Below, piece by piece: positions 18,675 through 28,179 of a DNA stretch of 38,172 nt. How positions within the stretch are numbered: the stretch's first letter is position 1; each line of letters starts with the position of its first letter. A model generated the notes under the pieces. The model was not told the DNA's origin, did not search any database, and worked only from the letters and a program-made list of their open reading frames with translations. Origin of the DNA: an archaeon (lineage in GTDB: Archaea > Thermoplasmatota > Thermoplasmata > JAJSAE01); assembly GCA_024281315.1 (NCBI GenBank), contig JAJSAE010000087.1, positions 1 through 38,172 of the forward strand, in the 5' to 3' direction. Made by a program: the position numbers and the translations under genes.

Positions 18675-18709
18675 GATAAAGATAAAGATTCTTATTTTTC
18701 TCCCCGCTT

Positions 18710-19510
18710 TCACTCTAACCCCCCCCTCCTTTTCCTCCTGAATATTGCAACAAGAATCACCGCAGAAGCAAGAACCGTTATGGTCATAGGAAGAATGATG
18801 GAATAGGGGCCTCTCTCACTCTTGATAGGATAATCGTAAAGCTCGGACATTATGTCGTATATGCTCTGGCTGCCAGAGTAATGTTCTGGAGCAAAAGATA
18901 TGCCAGATTCTGGAAATATGATGTATCTTTCCCATGAGAGAGCGTTAGAGTCCACATCACAATACTCTATCTGAAAAGACTGTGGATATGTTCCATGGAA
19001 GTATGTGGTGAAATCCATTGCAATCTCAAATACATAGGTGCTGTTTCTATAAGTAGAAGATGCGCGAATGCTTCCATCGTAAATAAGTTCATATGGCCAT
19101 ACTCCAGGTCTTGCCTCCATCCCCGCAGATGCACTGCCATTTCTTGAGATAATGAATATATCGTGGAAGTAACCCGGATAGTTCGTGGCGTTTGTATTCA
19201 GAAAGATAGCTATAAAATCCATCCCATTATCATCGTCATCGTTGATTATAAACAGGATATAAATCCATCTAGTATCATATTTTACACAGGTGGCCATAGA
19301 GAGGTTCCCGTCTTCTCTGATGTTGTACGATTGATTACTATGATAGTAGTATGGTTTCGCATCCGACCACTCGCCGGCAGATAATTTTCCGTCAATTATA
19401 GGAATAACACTGGTATGATAGGCCGTAAAAGGTCCACTGCCAGATATTGCAGGGAGCGGGGCAAGAATTAGGGATAGAATTACAAAAACATAGACTAAAA
19501 GATGTCTTAT
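18710..19510 (-). CDS. Secreted, C-terminally membrane-anchored protein with CBM9/DOMON-like domain; apparent AUA start
   Basis: In-frame reading upstream of the track ATG gives (I)RHLLVYVFVILSLILAPLPAISGSGPFTAYHTSVIPIIDGKLSAGEWSDAKPYYYHSNQSYNIREDGNLSMATCV..., then TM and RRKRRGGLE. SD GGGGGTGAT lies 3 nt before the ATA. Confidence 0.7.
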   Translation of the reverse strand: MRHLLVYVFVILSLILAPLPAISGSGPFTAYHTSVIPIIDGKLSAGEWSDAKPYYYHSNQSYNIREDGNLSMATCVKYDTRWIYILFIINDDDDNGMDFIAIFLNTNATNYPGYFHDIFIISRNGSASAGMEARPGVWPYELIYDGSIRASSTYRNSTYVFEIAMDFTTYFHGTYPQSFQIEYCDVDSNALSWERYIIFPESGISFAPEHYSGSQSIYDIMSELYDYPIKSERGPYSIILPMTITVLASAVILVAIFRRKRRGGLE

Positions 19511-21507
19511 TGTATCACCCCCTTGCTATAGCACAATCTCAGAAATTCATCCCAGTGTGTGTTCGTTGAAAAATCCAGATTCTCGTATGAATTGCTGTAA
19601 TAAGCAGAGTTGGGGAAGTAGATTGATAGGCCATGCGAGTCAGGATGGTCGCTTAAATGCTGTTCTTCAATGGTCTGATCCTCTACTATCATCTTGAGTT
19701 GCATCGCCTTATCCTTGATGGATTCGCTTGGTTCGCTAGTATCTGGATCTAAGAATCTTTGAATCAACTCTGCGAAATCGTAGAGATCGTATTTATCAAC
19801 GGCAGCCGGATTATCCTCAGTAGTATACCAATCAAAGAATTCTGTATTTGCTCTGGCATTTGCAATCTCCGTTTTAATCGTTTCCCCATCGCTACTATTT
19901 AAACCATTAATCAAAGCAAGAGCGAAATTATTTATGGCCGAACTTAATCCATCATCCACTCGCAAGGCAGAAAGAGTGACTGTTTGATTTTTACCGCCAC
20001 CATTGTCATATGAAGTTACATAACTAGTTATCAAACTAGGTACAACAAATCTCTCAACATCCATTTGACTATTAACAGTAAGATTTGATAATATATAATT
20101 GTAAGGCCAACCAGTCCACGGTATCAACTCCTCTGAACCAATAATTATATCCGCAGTACCTCGGATCTGGTATCCGACCTCAACCATTTGCATCATGCAG
20201 GCGTCAAATCCTATAATATCTAACTTCTCCCCGATGTTAGTTTTTATTCTGTTCATTGCTTGTTTGAGTTCCGCCATTGTAAGATGATCATTATCAGATG
20301 TCTCATCCCAGCATATGCCATCCCATCCCCCACCATGATCCCATAAAATCAAAGCATAAGTATTTGCCGTAGGATAGTTTGTAGTCGCCCAATCTACAAA
20401 ATCGACCAATGAGTTTGAATTTCCCATATCTACTTCGCCAAGGTCTTGGACAAGTTGCGAATTTATAATATTCGGGTCGTTGTCCTTAGTCACATAATAT
20501 CTTCGGGTTCCAACCCAATTTCCGTTTGAACTGTCATAATCGGGATTTCTATCTAACTGCACCACAATGTTTATCAGAGTGCTTGAGCCAACCTCTTCTA
20601 TTTCATTTAAGTTATTTATTGCAGCTTTTTCCAAATTGTTATCTCCATCCATATAAACCATAAACAGCCATTCTTTTTCATAAACTATGGGATTTCTTCC
20701 TTCTTGAATCTCATCGCCGTCCCACAACTTGTCCATATCCGTATCCACCTCCAGCGGGTTGGTCCCGTACAAATTTGCTTCATCCTTATCCGTCAGGCCG
20801 TCCCAGTCCGTATCATAGTAATTCGGGTTCGTTCTGAGCGCCTTCTCCTGAGCGTCGTTGAGGCCATCCCCGTCGGAATCGTAAATATCACGCAGAGGCG
20901 AAACTTGAAAACGCTCGTAAGAGTCATCCGTATCCCCGTCTCCGTTAAGGTCAACATACACCTTCCACCCGTAATCCTCCTCACCGTCGCACATTCCGTC
21001 ACCGTCCGTGTCGTGCATGGCCCTGAACCCGTGCTCCGCACTCATATAAACTTCTCCGGTGGTCTTTGTCAGAACTATAAGGTATTGATATGTAGTTTCA
21101 GGAGTCAGGCCTGTCAGAAGAAGAATATAACTTCCATCATCCTGCACCTGCAAAACCTCCGAGTTTGCAGTCGTGTATGAATCTCCGGCCACACGGTAAT
21201 ACACCCGCAGTTCGGCCACATCCGCCGGATTCACACCCTCTCCGAGACTGAAGGTTATTATCTCCCCGGCCGGGTTCCAGTGCTGCTTCTGCTGAATATT
21301 GCTGAAGATATCCTCGGCGAGAGTGCCGTACTGACTCATCAAGAAAGTATTCACGGCTGTCTGGACATAACCGTCAGAGGTATCGAGATAGTACATCCTA
21401 TAAGTATATGGGTCGTTGAGAAGGGCCTGCATGACAGGGTTTTTCATTATACTCAGATAAAGAGCATATCTCTCAAGGATTCCTGCCTCGCACTTAATGA
21501 CTGTCAT
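19507..21507 (-). CDS. Clostripain-like (C11) cysteine peptidase with TSP3/EF-hand-like Ca-binding repeats
   Basis: LFMVYMDGDNNLEKAAINNLNEIEEVGS, LILWDHGGGWDGICWDE (catalytic His), IIGFDACMMQMVEVGYQI (catalytic Cys); DSDGDGLNDAQE, DTDWDGLTDKDE repeats. Confidence 0.9.
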   Translation of the reverse strand: MTVIKCEAGILERYALYLSIMKNPVMQALLNDPYTYRMYYLDTSDGYVQTAVNTFLMSQYGTLAEDIFSNIQQKQHWNPAGEIITFSLGEGVNPADVAELRVYYRVAGDSYTTANSEVLQVQDDGSYILLLTGLTPETTYQYLIVLTKTTGEVYMSAEHGFRAMHDTDGDGMCDGEEDYGWKVYVDLNGDGDTDDSYERFQVSPLRDIYDSDGDGLNDAQEKALRTNPNYYDTDWDGLTDKDEANLYGTNPLEVDTDMDKLWDGDEIQEGRNPIVYEKEWLFMVYMDGDNNLEKAAINNLNEIEEVGSSTLINIVVQLDRNPDYDSSNGNWVGTRRYYVTKDNDPNIINSQLVQDLGEVDMGNSNSLVDFVDWATTNYPTANTYALILWDHGGGWDGICWDETSDNDHLTMAELKQAMNRIKTNIGEKLDIIGFDACMMQMVEVGYQIRGTADIIIGSEELIPWTGWPYNYILSNLTVNSQMDVERFVVPSLITSYVTSYDNGGGKNQTVTLSALRVDDGLSSAINNFALALINGLNSSDGETIKTEIANARANTEFFDWYTTEDNPAAVDKYDLYDFAELIQRFLDPDTSEPSESIKDKAMQLKMIVEDQTIEEQHLSDHPDSHGLSIYFPNSAYYSNSYENLDFSTNTHWDEFLRLCYSKGVIQ

Positions 21508-23002
21508 TTCCTTTTCTCCTTTTCAGCCACGTAACAATAACCACCGCTACAATTGAGCCCGCCAACGCGCCGACCAAGACAACTTGCCAATTTACTTGAT
21601 TTGGAGTGCTAGTTATTGGTGGAGTTCCAGAATCTATTATGACTATTCGGCCCGCAGGGTCAGTGGTTATGAGTTCATCGAAACCGTCCATGTCTGTATC
21701 GTTATGAAGGAGTGGAGGGGTGGCGTAAGCATAGCCTCCGTTCCATGAATCCCACAACTTTACATCCCATTTTTTCTCCCCCCTGCTTGAAAAACAGAGA
21801 AGGCCTCTCTCATCCGTTAACAGAATTTCATCGCTGCCATCATTGTCAATATCAAAAACAGATATTGTAAAACGAGCCGTTTCTGATGGAGTGCTATTTT
21901 CCCCATAAATATTTGTAGATAGTTTCTTAGAACCATCATGACTCAACACACTAATTTTTTCTCCCATATTTACAAAAATACTATCGCTCGATACTGCAAC
22001 CCCAACCCCTGCGGGGCTTATCAGTTTGTTCTCCCAGAGTGTTTTGCCAGAAGAGAGATCAATGGAAACAAGAGCAGAGGGCTGTTTCTTAATAATATAT
22101 GCTCTGTGAAATGAGGAATCTGAAAACATTCTATAAAATCTAGCTGAAAACAGATCTTTCTCTCGCTCAAGATTTTCTACCCATAGTGACTTAAAGGAAT
22201 TCCCATCAAAAGAAACTTTTATAGCTGTGAAATAGGCATTGTAGACTCTGAAATAATCGGTATAACTCTTCTGAGGATATGAAAAATTCCATAGTGTAAA
22301 GACAACCTCGTTGTCATGAGCAATTATTTCCGATACGCCTCTGAAGCGATAATTATCCAAATCGTATCTCGAGAGAGTGGTCCCATTAGAATCTAAGAGA
22401 TAAAGATTATCGGCACCTACTAAAATTTCATTTTTCCCATCCTTATTGATATCATATATCTCAATAGCATCCTGAGTTATTGCCCCTGGGAATGTTCTAT
22501 TCCATAGTTCTTTGCCGTCACCGCTGAAGGCATAAAGGACTGCCTCAGGGTGCTCAATAACAATAGGAGAATCAATGGAAGTCAGAGCAGGAGAAATGGA
22601 AAAAAGCACATCCGCAATCCCATCGCCGTCAAGGTCTCCAAGCGCAATTGATGTTATCTTAAGGGCGTGTAGCGAGGTCCAATTACCTCCTCTGGGGTCT
22701 TTTAAAAACCATATAGGATGAAGAGTATTATTGTATACAAATAATGTATTATCTACCAGCGAGACTCCAATAATCTCAGGAATTCCATCTCCAGTTACAT
22801 CTCCGGCCAAGAGGCTCATGGCAAAAGATGATTCATTTGTTCTGTGTTCGATAGCAGGGTATGTTATATTTCCAATGCCACTACTATAATTCGTTTTTTC
22901 AATGTTCTCAAGGTATGTTTCAGATGCACTGACCAACGGGAGAATCTGGAAGACTAAAGCGAACACCAATATAATGCATATCACCTTTCTCAATCGTATC
23001 AC
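21494..23002 (-). CDS. FG-GAP/VCBS-type beta-propeller protein with signal peptide and C-terminal TM
   Basis: Signal peptide VICIILVFALVFQILPLVSA; repeats GDVTGDGIPEIIGV, GDLDGDGIADVLF, DINKDGKNEILVG, DIDNDGSDEILLTD; TM VLVGALAGSIVAVVIVTWLKRRK. Confidence 0.88.
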   Translation of the reverse strand: MIRLRKVICIILVFALVFQILPLVSASETYLENIEKTNYSSGIGNITYPAIEHRTNESSFAMSLLAGDVTGDGIPEIIGVSLVDNTLFVYNNTLHPIWFLKDPRGGNWTSLHALKITSIALGDLDGDGIADVLFSISPALTSIDSPIVIEHPEAVLYAFSGDGKELWNRTFPGAITQDAIEIYDINKDGKNEILVGADNLYLLDSNGTTLSRYDLDNYRFRGVSEIIAHDNEVVFTLWNFSYPQKSYTDYFRVYNAYFTAIKVSFDGNSFKSLWVENLEREKDLFSARFYRMFSDSSFHRAYIIKKQPSALVSIDLSSGKTLWENKLISPAGVGVAVSSDSIFVNMGEKISVLSHDGSKKLSTNIYGENSTPSETARFTISVFDIDNDGSDEILLTDERGLLCFSSRGEKKWDVKLWDSWNGGYAYATPPLLHNDTDMDGFDELITTDPAGRIVIIDSGTPPITSTPNQVNWQVVLVGALAGSIVAVVIVTWLKRRKGNDSH

Positions 23003-26000
23003 CCCATATATATCCCTCTTACAAAAGATGGAGCCATTGGGGATGCCTCAGATCGGTGCCCCTTCTCACTGACATAGAAAATGCTCTCAAGAATACTCAA
23101 CCCAAATGTAGCTGTGTCATAAACCCCACTCAATATCTCGTTTATGACATCAAAGGCAGGTATCATCCATTTCAATGGGCAGGGATCAGGCAAATATAAA
23201 GGCGTGGAGCAGTCAGAACTGTTGACGAGTTCCGAGCCATAGTTCGAAATTGCCTCACCTACATCTTGTCCGTTTTGAATCAATTTATTCGCGATGGCCT
23301 TGTAGTTTATATCTGCTTGTAATACTGAAAACTCACTACCATACCCTACTGTTAGACCGATTCTACTGAATTTTACTCCATGTCCCTGTTCAAAATCGAA
23401 GGCAAGTATATGGAGAGTTTCGCTTGAATACGGTTTATCTTCATTTATGCCATATTCCGTCCTAATCGGCACTGTTCCCGTTTCAAAACTGATGCTCCCA
23501 ACAGACGGCTGCCCAGAATTTTTAAGGTCTGAAAATTCCAATAGATTGGTTCCTATCATGGAATCAACTCCCAGAACAAGATAGGTTGTAATCCATCCAT
23601 CTTTCCCGTCAATTGTCTCTCCGAGAATGTCGGCTCCGTCGAAATACAAGCCCACCGATATTGAAATAGAAGGCAATTTATCACATATTAACTCTGTCGT
23701 TAAGTCTGCTGTCGCTTTAACATAATATAAACTCTTCCATTCTCTTTCATCTATGAATGGATTGGAGCCCACTAACAACTCATAGCCATTCCTATAACCA
23801 TCACCATCCGTATCATTTAAAATCGGACTTGTTACCATTTTTGTATCCGGTAAATACTCTGAATGGCCATCGTCAAAAGCCCATAATCTATCTGGATGCC
23901 CATCACCATCGAAGTCGTGAGATGCATTGTATACAAGATCCGACAACTGTTGTGCTGTGATGTGCCCATCGTTAAAAGCCGTAACAAGCCGTTCATTTAT
24001 TTTTCCATCCATCAGTGAAATAAGCCTAGAAACAGAGAATATTTCCGCACTCTCATTTACGAGACTGTCATTGTTAAAGTCAATCCAGACATAACCGCCT
24101 GCATCCCGTGGTTGAATCTCCATATAATCAGAAATCCCATCACCGTCGGAATCATCTATAAACGGATTCGTTCCATATAAATATTCTAAATTATCGCTAA
24201 GCATATCCCCATCGCTATCACTTGAAAGAGGATTGGAAGTAAGGAAAATATTTACATTATTGATGGAAGAAAGCCAACCCTTAATTTCAAGGCTATCATT
24301 TAGTTTGTCCCCGTCACTGTCCCATACACATGCGTTTGTCCCGTAGCCGCCGTTTCCGCTTGAGGCATCCCCGATCTCCCCTTTAGCCTCTCCGACATCA
24401 TAGACCTCGTCCTGATCAAGGTCATACCAGCCGTCCATAAGGCCGTCTTTATCTGTGTCAAACTTAAATGGGTCGGTTCCGGCCGCCTTTTCCTCTTTAT
24501 CCGTGAGACCGTCTATGACATCGCTGTTGGCCGATTTGCGGAGTGAGACCACATGATAGGTTTCCTCAGATCCTCCTTCCACTGTTGCCGTGACATACCA
24601 TCCGTAATCTTCCTCCGCATCATGGAGGCCGTCGCCATCAAGGTCAGGGAGGGCCGTGAAATGCTTTGTCGGTCCCACAAGGGTTTTGGATTTGTCAGAA
24701 AGCGTGGAGTGAACGCGGTATGTGTAGTCTTTCGAGGTCGTAAACTCGATTAACACATAATGCGACCTCACCGAGTCCTTGGTGTCCTGAATCACGGACC
24801 ATGTGGATTCAGCCGTGTCTGCGTTTGTCGTGTACTTCACAAGATTGTTTATGGTGGGCTCAGATGTGGTCCAGGAGACAATTGTTCCCTCTATGATATT
24901 TCCGTTATCGTCAATCTCGTAGTAATCACTGGCCTCAATCCGTGAGAAGAAAGCATCCGTTGTGAAGGTCGATGGAGAACTGATGACTATGAGGTCCGTA
25001 TCGCTGGAAGGATTATTTCTGCTCCTCACATAATAGTCGTAGATCGTGGAAGGCTGTAAGCCGGTTATCGTTACAGTGTGTTCGGTTGTGAAGCCCCAGA
25101 TTGTTACGGCCGTCCATTCGGTATCCCACGGGAGTTTGTAATAGACCTCCGTATCCATTGCGGTATCGGTGTGCCAGATGAACTCCGCCTCCTTGAATGT
25201 CGGGCTAACGGTCAAATCATTTATCGTGTTCGGCGTGGAAAAAGTACCGCTTGCCTGAGACTCCTCGGAATAAGCGGGATTCTCCGAAGAGGCGATGTAC
25301 TCATAAGAGGTATCGGGTTTCAAGCCAGAAATTTTAATGTGGTGGCTGGTTCTCATCTCAGCACCGGTATCAGTGATAATCTCTGTCCATGGACTGGTTC
25401 CGGATTCCCGATACTGAAGGATTGAACTGGCGGCATTGTTTGTTCCCCATTCAATAACGGCGCTGGAAAAGCCGCCGTTGGTTGTTGCTGTGACTGTGGG
25501 GCCGAAAGTGAGTTGAAGCACATGAGATTCTGTTGTTGCAGAAGATGTATATGTATCTGAATATGTTATTCCCCCCGAAGTCTCTCCGGCATATATTGTA
25601 AAACTGTATGTGGTATCTGGAGTCAGGCCGCTAAACTCGACATAATAGGAACCGGCCTGATAATCGTATGAAATTGTCTGGCCGTTCAGTGTGGCTGAAG
25701 AAACGAAGGTAGGATCGTCGATTATGTTCGGCCAATCTACATCCCAGCTAATACTTATGGAACTCTCAGCAGGCACTACCAGAACGGCAGATATCTCTGG
25801 CCTAGGCCGTGGTGTACTTGGTGGTGAAGGCTGAGAAGGAGGCGGAGGTGGAGACGGAAGAGGGGGTGGAAGCTCTATGGGCTTTCCCCAGCCCGGGGGA
25901 CTAATAGGAGGCACGAAAGGAGGTTCTCCCGGAGGCCCTCCCGGTTGCAATACGAGGATTTCGTTCACCCCTCCCAAATACTCCTGTGCGGTATCCGCAA

Positions 26001-27975
26001 TAATCCAGTCATTTCTCGGATTGCCGCCCTCGAATCCGTCCATTTTCGGAGTTATGTCATACTTTATCTTATTGGCCGCAGCCCAGTAAATACCGTTCTC
26101 CAGAAGATTCCCGACAACCTCATACTTGTTTATCAGCGGCTTTCGGAGATTCGTATTCGAGAAGTAATCGTCCGGCAGGGATGAAATGTAGTTCTGTGCA
26201 GTCTGAACCGTTGAGGTGAGAGAGGCCGTTGTCTGGCCGATGTAGCCGTCCACAATGTTATTTTTGAAGTATATCTCATAATTTCCCTCGCTGTTGTCCT
26301 GCCATACCTCGAAGGTGTAGTATTCCTGCGTTAGGGCTGTCTTACTTTGAGAATCAATGACCATATCCGGGTATTCTGAATCCCCGTTAGTCGTCGTTAC
26401 CCTCGAATCGTTCTTAACCGTGTTCCCATTGTAGTCAAGAACGGTTTCGTATATCTCATAGTTGCAGTCCCTGAAATCCGACCACAGAACATGCACATAC
26501 GAGTCGCTGTCAATCCGTGTAACCGGTTCGAAGGAATCGCCCAGAGCATTAGTTAACAGAAGATTCTCGCTCCAGCTCCCTTCTCTGTACACCTTAAACC
26601 ATAATTCATAGTTGCCCATTCGATTATTCGACCAGATAAAATAGAGTCCCTGCGGGCTCACCCTCAAATCCATATAATTGCCACCAACTTCCGTAAGTTC
26701 CGCTATTACTTCGGGATTACTCCATGCGGTACCCCCATTCAAACTTTCCCAGAAATAGACATTCTTAGTGACATAATCGGCCACAGTAACATATATGTGC
26801 CTGACAGAGCCCACCATAATGACGCTTATTTCGGGAACTCCGGTAAATTCCGCACCGCCGGAGGGGTTTGCAAGGGCGTGAGTACAGAAGGTGCCGTCCA
26901 CATTATATGTGATCACTATTCCGAGGTAAAAATCCGGCGTACCGAGGCCAGACCACTCCCTGTAGGCCAGATAAATCTCGTTACCTATTATATCAACTGA
27001 AGGGTTATCGCCGCTTAGCTTGTACGGGCTAAGCCATGAGTCCCCGCCGTCGTTGCTGTAGAGGATGTAAAAATCTGGAAACGAGACGGAAGGAGCGCAC
27101 TCAATGGCAATAGCAACATTTGCGCCATCACTGGCCATATCGATATCGGTAATTGCCAGAGACGGAGTCGTAAAAATCTCAGAGGCGGAACTCCATGTCC
27201 ATCCGAAATCATCGCTCCCTGCCATCATCACCGAAGTGCCATTCTCAATCCAGAATACTTTCAGAGCACTTTCATGGTAGTAAACCTTCGGAGTTGTGGA
27301 GTTACCAGAGGCATCCGTAATCCTATACTTCGGAAGATTCGAATTTATTGTTACTGTAGTTGTATCGGAAAAACCTCCGTTATCGGTCACGGTTAACTTT
27401 ACGGCATAGGTGCCTTCTTTGAATGTATGGTCAGCGGTTACACCGCTGGCTGTACTTCCATCCCCGAAATCCCACTTGTAGGATGTGACATAACCGTCGG
27501 GGTCATAGGGACCGGAGGCATCAAAATGAACGGAGTCAAGATAGGCCTTCGGGCTGGTGGTGTCGGCAGTGATTTTTGCAACCGGAAGCACCCTTATAGT
27601 GATTGTTAAACTGTCCTTATCGGTGTAACTTCCATAGCTTCCTGTTACAGTTACTGTATATGTCCCGCTGGAAGAATATTTGTGAGTAAGCGACTGCCCT
27701 TTTACTAAAGAACCATCTCCGAAAAACCATACAAAAGATGTGGATGAGGTAACATCACTCATCCCAACAGTAACTTTTCCGAATTCAGCACTCGCGGTGA
27801 ATGTTATAGAGTGGCCCGGTTCTGTCTGCATCGGGGAAGCGTTCCCCTGAACAATTAGTATATCTCTTTCACCTGCAGCCCCTGTTGCAAGAACGTTTCC
27901 CGTGGGGATAATGAACATAACCGCCAGAAACAGGGCAATCCATCTGCTAATCCAGAAACCTGTTTTCTTCTCCAT
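22999..27975 (-). CDS. Large secreted protein with PKD domains, BNR-like propeller region, Pro-rich linker, Fn3-like domains and TSP3 repeats
   Basis: SFVWFFGDGSLVKGQSLTHKYSSSGTYTVTV; YDPDGYVTSYKWDFGDGSTASG; PPPLPSPPPPPSQPSPPSTPRPRP linker; DLDGDGLHDAEEDYGW; DSDGDMLSDNLEYLYGTNPFIDDSDGDGISD. Confidence 0.88.
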   Translation of the reverse strand: MEKKTGFWISRWIALFLAVMFIIPTGNVLATGAAGERDILIVQGNASPMQTEPGHSITFTASAEFGKVTVGMSDVTSSTSFVWFFGDGSLVKGQSLTHKYSSSGTYTVTVTGSYGSYTDKDSLTITIRVLPVAKITADTTSPKAYLDSVHFDASGPYDPDGYVTSYKWDFGDGSTASGVTADHTFKEGTYAVKLTVTDNGGFSDTTTVTINSNLPKYRITDASGNSTTPKVYYHESALKVFWIENGTSVMMAGSDDFGWTWSSASEIFTTPSLAITDIDMASDGANVAIAIECAPSVSFPDFYILYSNDGGDSWLSPYKLSGDNPSVDIIGNEIYLAYREWSGLGTPDFYLGIVITYNVDGTFCTHALANPSGGAEFTGVPEISVIMVGSVRHIYVTVADYVTKNVYFWESLNGGTAWSNPEVIAELTEVGGNYMDLRVSPQGLYFIWSNNRMGNYELWFKVYREGSWSENLLLTNALGDSFEPVTRIDSDSYVHVLWSDFRDCNYEIYETVLDYNGNTVKNDSRVTTTNGDSEYPDMVIDSQSKTALTQEYYTFEVWQDNSEGNYEIYFKNNIVDGYIGQTTASLTSTVQTAQNYISSLPDDYFSNTNLRKPLINKYEVVGNLLENGIYWAAANKIKYDITPKMDGFEGGNPRNDWIIADTAQEYLGGVNEILVLQPGGPPGEPPFVPPISPPGWGKPIELPPPLPSPPPPPSQPSPPSTPRPRPEISAVLVVPAESSISISWDVDWPNIIDDPTFVSSATLNGQTISYDYQAGSYYVEFSGLTPDTTYSFTIYAGETSGGITYSDTYTSSATTESHVLQLTFGPTVTATTNGGFSSAVIEWGTNNAASSILQYRESGTSPWTEIITDTGAEMRTSHHIKISGLKPDTSYEYIASSENPAYSEESQASGTFSTPNTINDLTVSPTFKEAEFIWHTDTAMDTEVYYKLPWDTEWTAVTIWGFTTEHTVTITGLQPSTIYDYYVRSRNNPSSDTDLIVISSPSTFTTDAFFSRIEASDYYEIDDNGNIIEGTIVSWTTSEPTINNLVKYTTNADTAESTWSVIQDTKDSVRSHYVLIEFTTSKDYTYRVHSTLSDKSKTLVGPTKHFTALPDLDGDGLHDAEEDYGWYVTATVEGGSEETYHVVSLRKSANSDVIDGLTDKEEKAAGTDPFKFDTDKDGLMDGWYDLDQDEVYDVGEAKGEIGDASSGNGGYGTNACVWDSDGDKLNDSLEIKGWLSSINNVNIFLTSNPLSSDSDGDMLSDNLEYLYGTNPFIDDSDGDGISDYMEIQPRDAGGYVWIDFNNDSLVNESAEIFSVSRLISLMDGKINERLVTAFNDGHITAQQLSDLVYNASHDFDGDGHPDRLWAFDDGHSEYLPDTKMVTSPILNDTDGDGYRNGYELLVGSNPFIDEREWKSLYYVKATADLTTELICDKLPSISISVGLYFDGADILGETIDGKDGWITTYLVLGVDSMIGTNLLEFSDLKNSGQPSVGSISFETGTVPIRTEYGINEDKPYSSETLHILAFDFEQGHGVKFSRIGLTVGYGSEFSVLQADINYKAIANKLIQNGQDVGEAISNYGSELVNSSDCSTPLYLPDPCPLKWMIPAFDVINEILSGVYDTATFGLSILESIFYVSEKGHRSEASPMAPSFVRGIYMG

Positions 27976-28109
27976 GTTAAGTGTTACGCATCACCACTAT
28001 TTAAACCTTTCATTGAAATAAAAAAATGAACGAGATTCCTGTTTATTTGAGAACCAGATAAACATCGGGCAAATCCCAATTGAATAGCAAGGGATATGGG
28101 CAATGCAAG

Positions 28110-28132
28110 GGGAATTATGCAACACAGTAGTC
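28110..28132. repeat. Solo IS-end-like sequence (TTATGCAACACAG)
   Basis: Reverse complement CTGTGTTGCATAA resembles the IS ends at 18229 and 38035. Confidence 0.35.
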
Positions 28133-28179
28133 CATGCGAAAATCTTATATCGGGTGACTGTATCGTGAGGCTGAGTTTC

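Noticed and set aside
18507-18713. 68-aa minus-strand ORF as a functional small gene
   Set aside because: It is an Fn3 gene fragment fused to IS-relic sequence; best treated as a pseudogene.
28096-28179. N-terminal 28-aa extension of the FKBP ORF from 28096
   Set aside because: The extension precedes a more plausible start (MKRRINKDDKGAVSLLL) and covers IS-end-like DNA.
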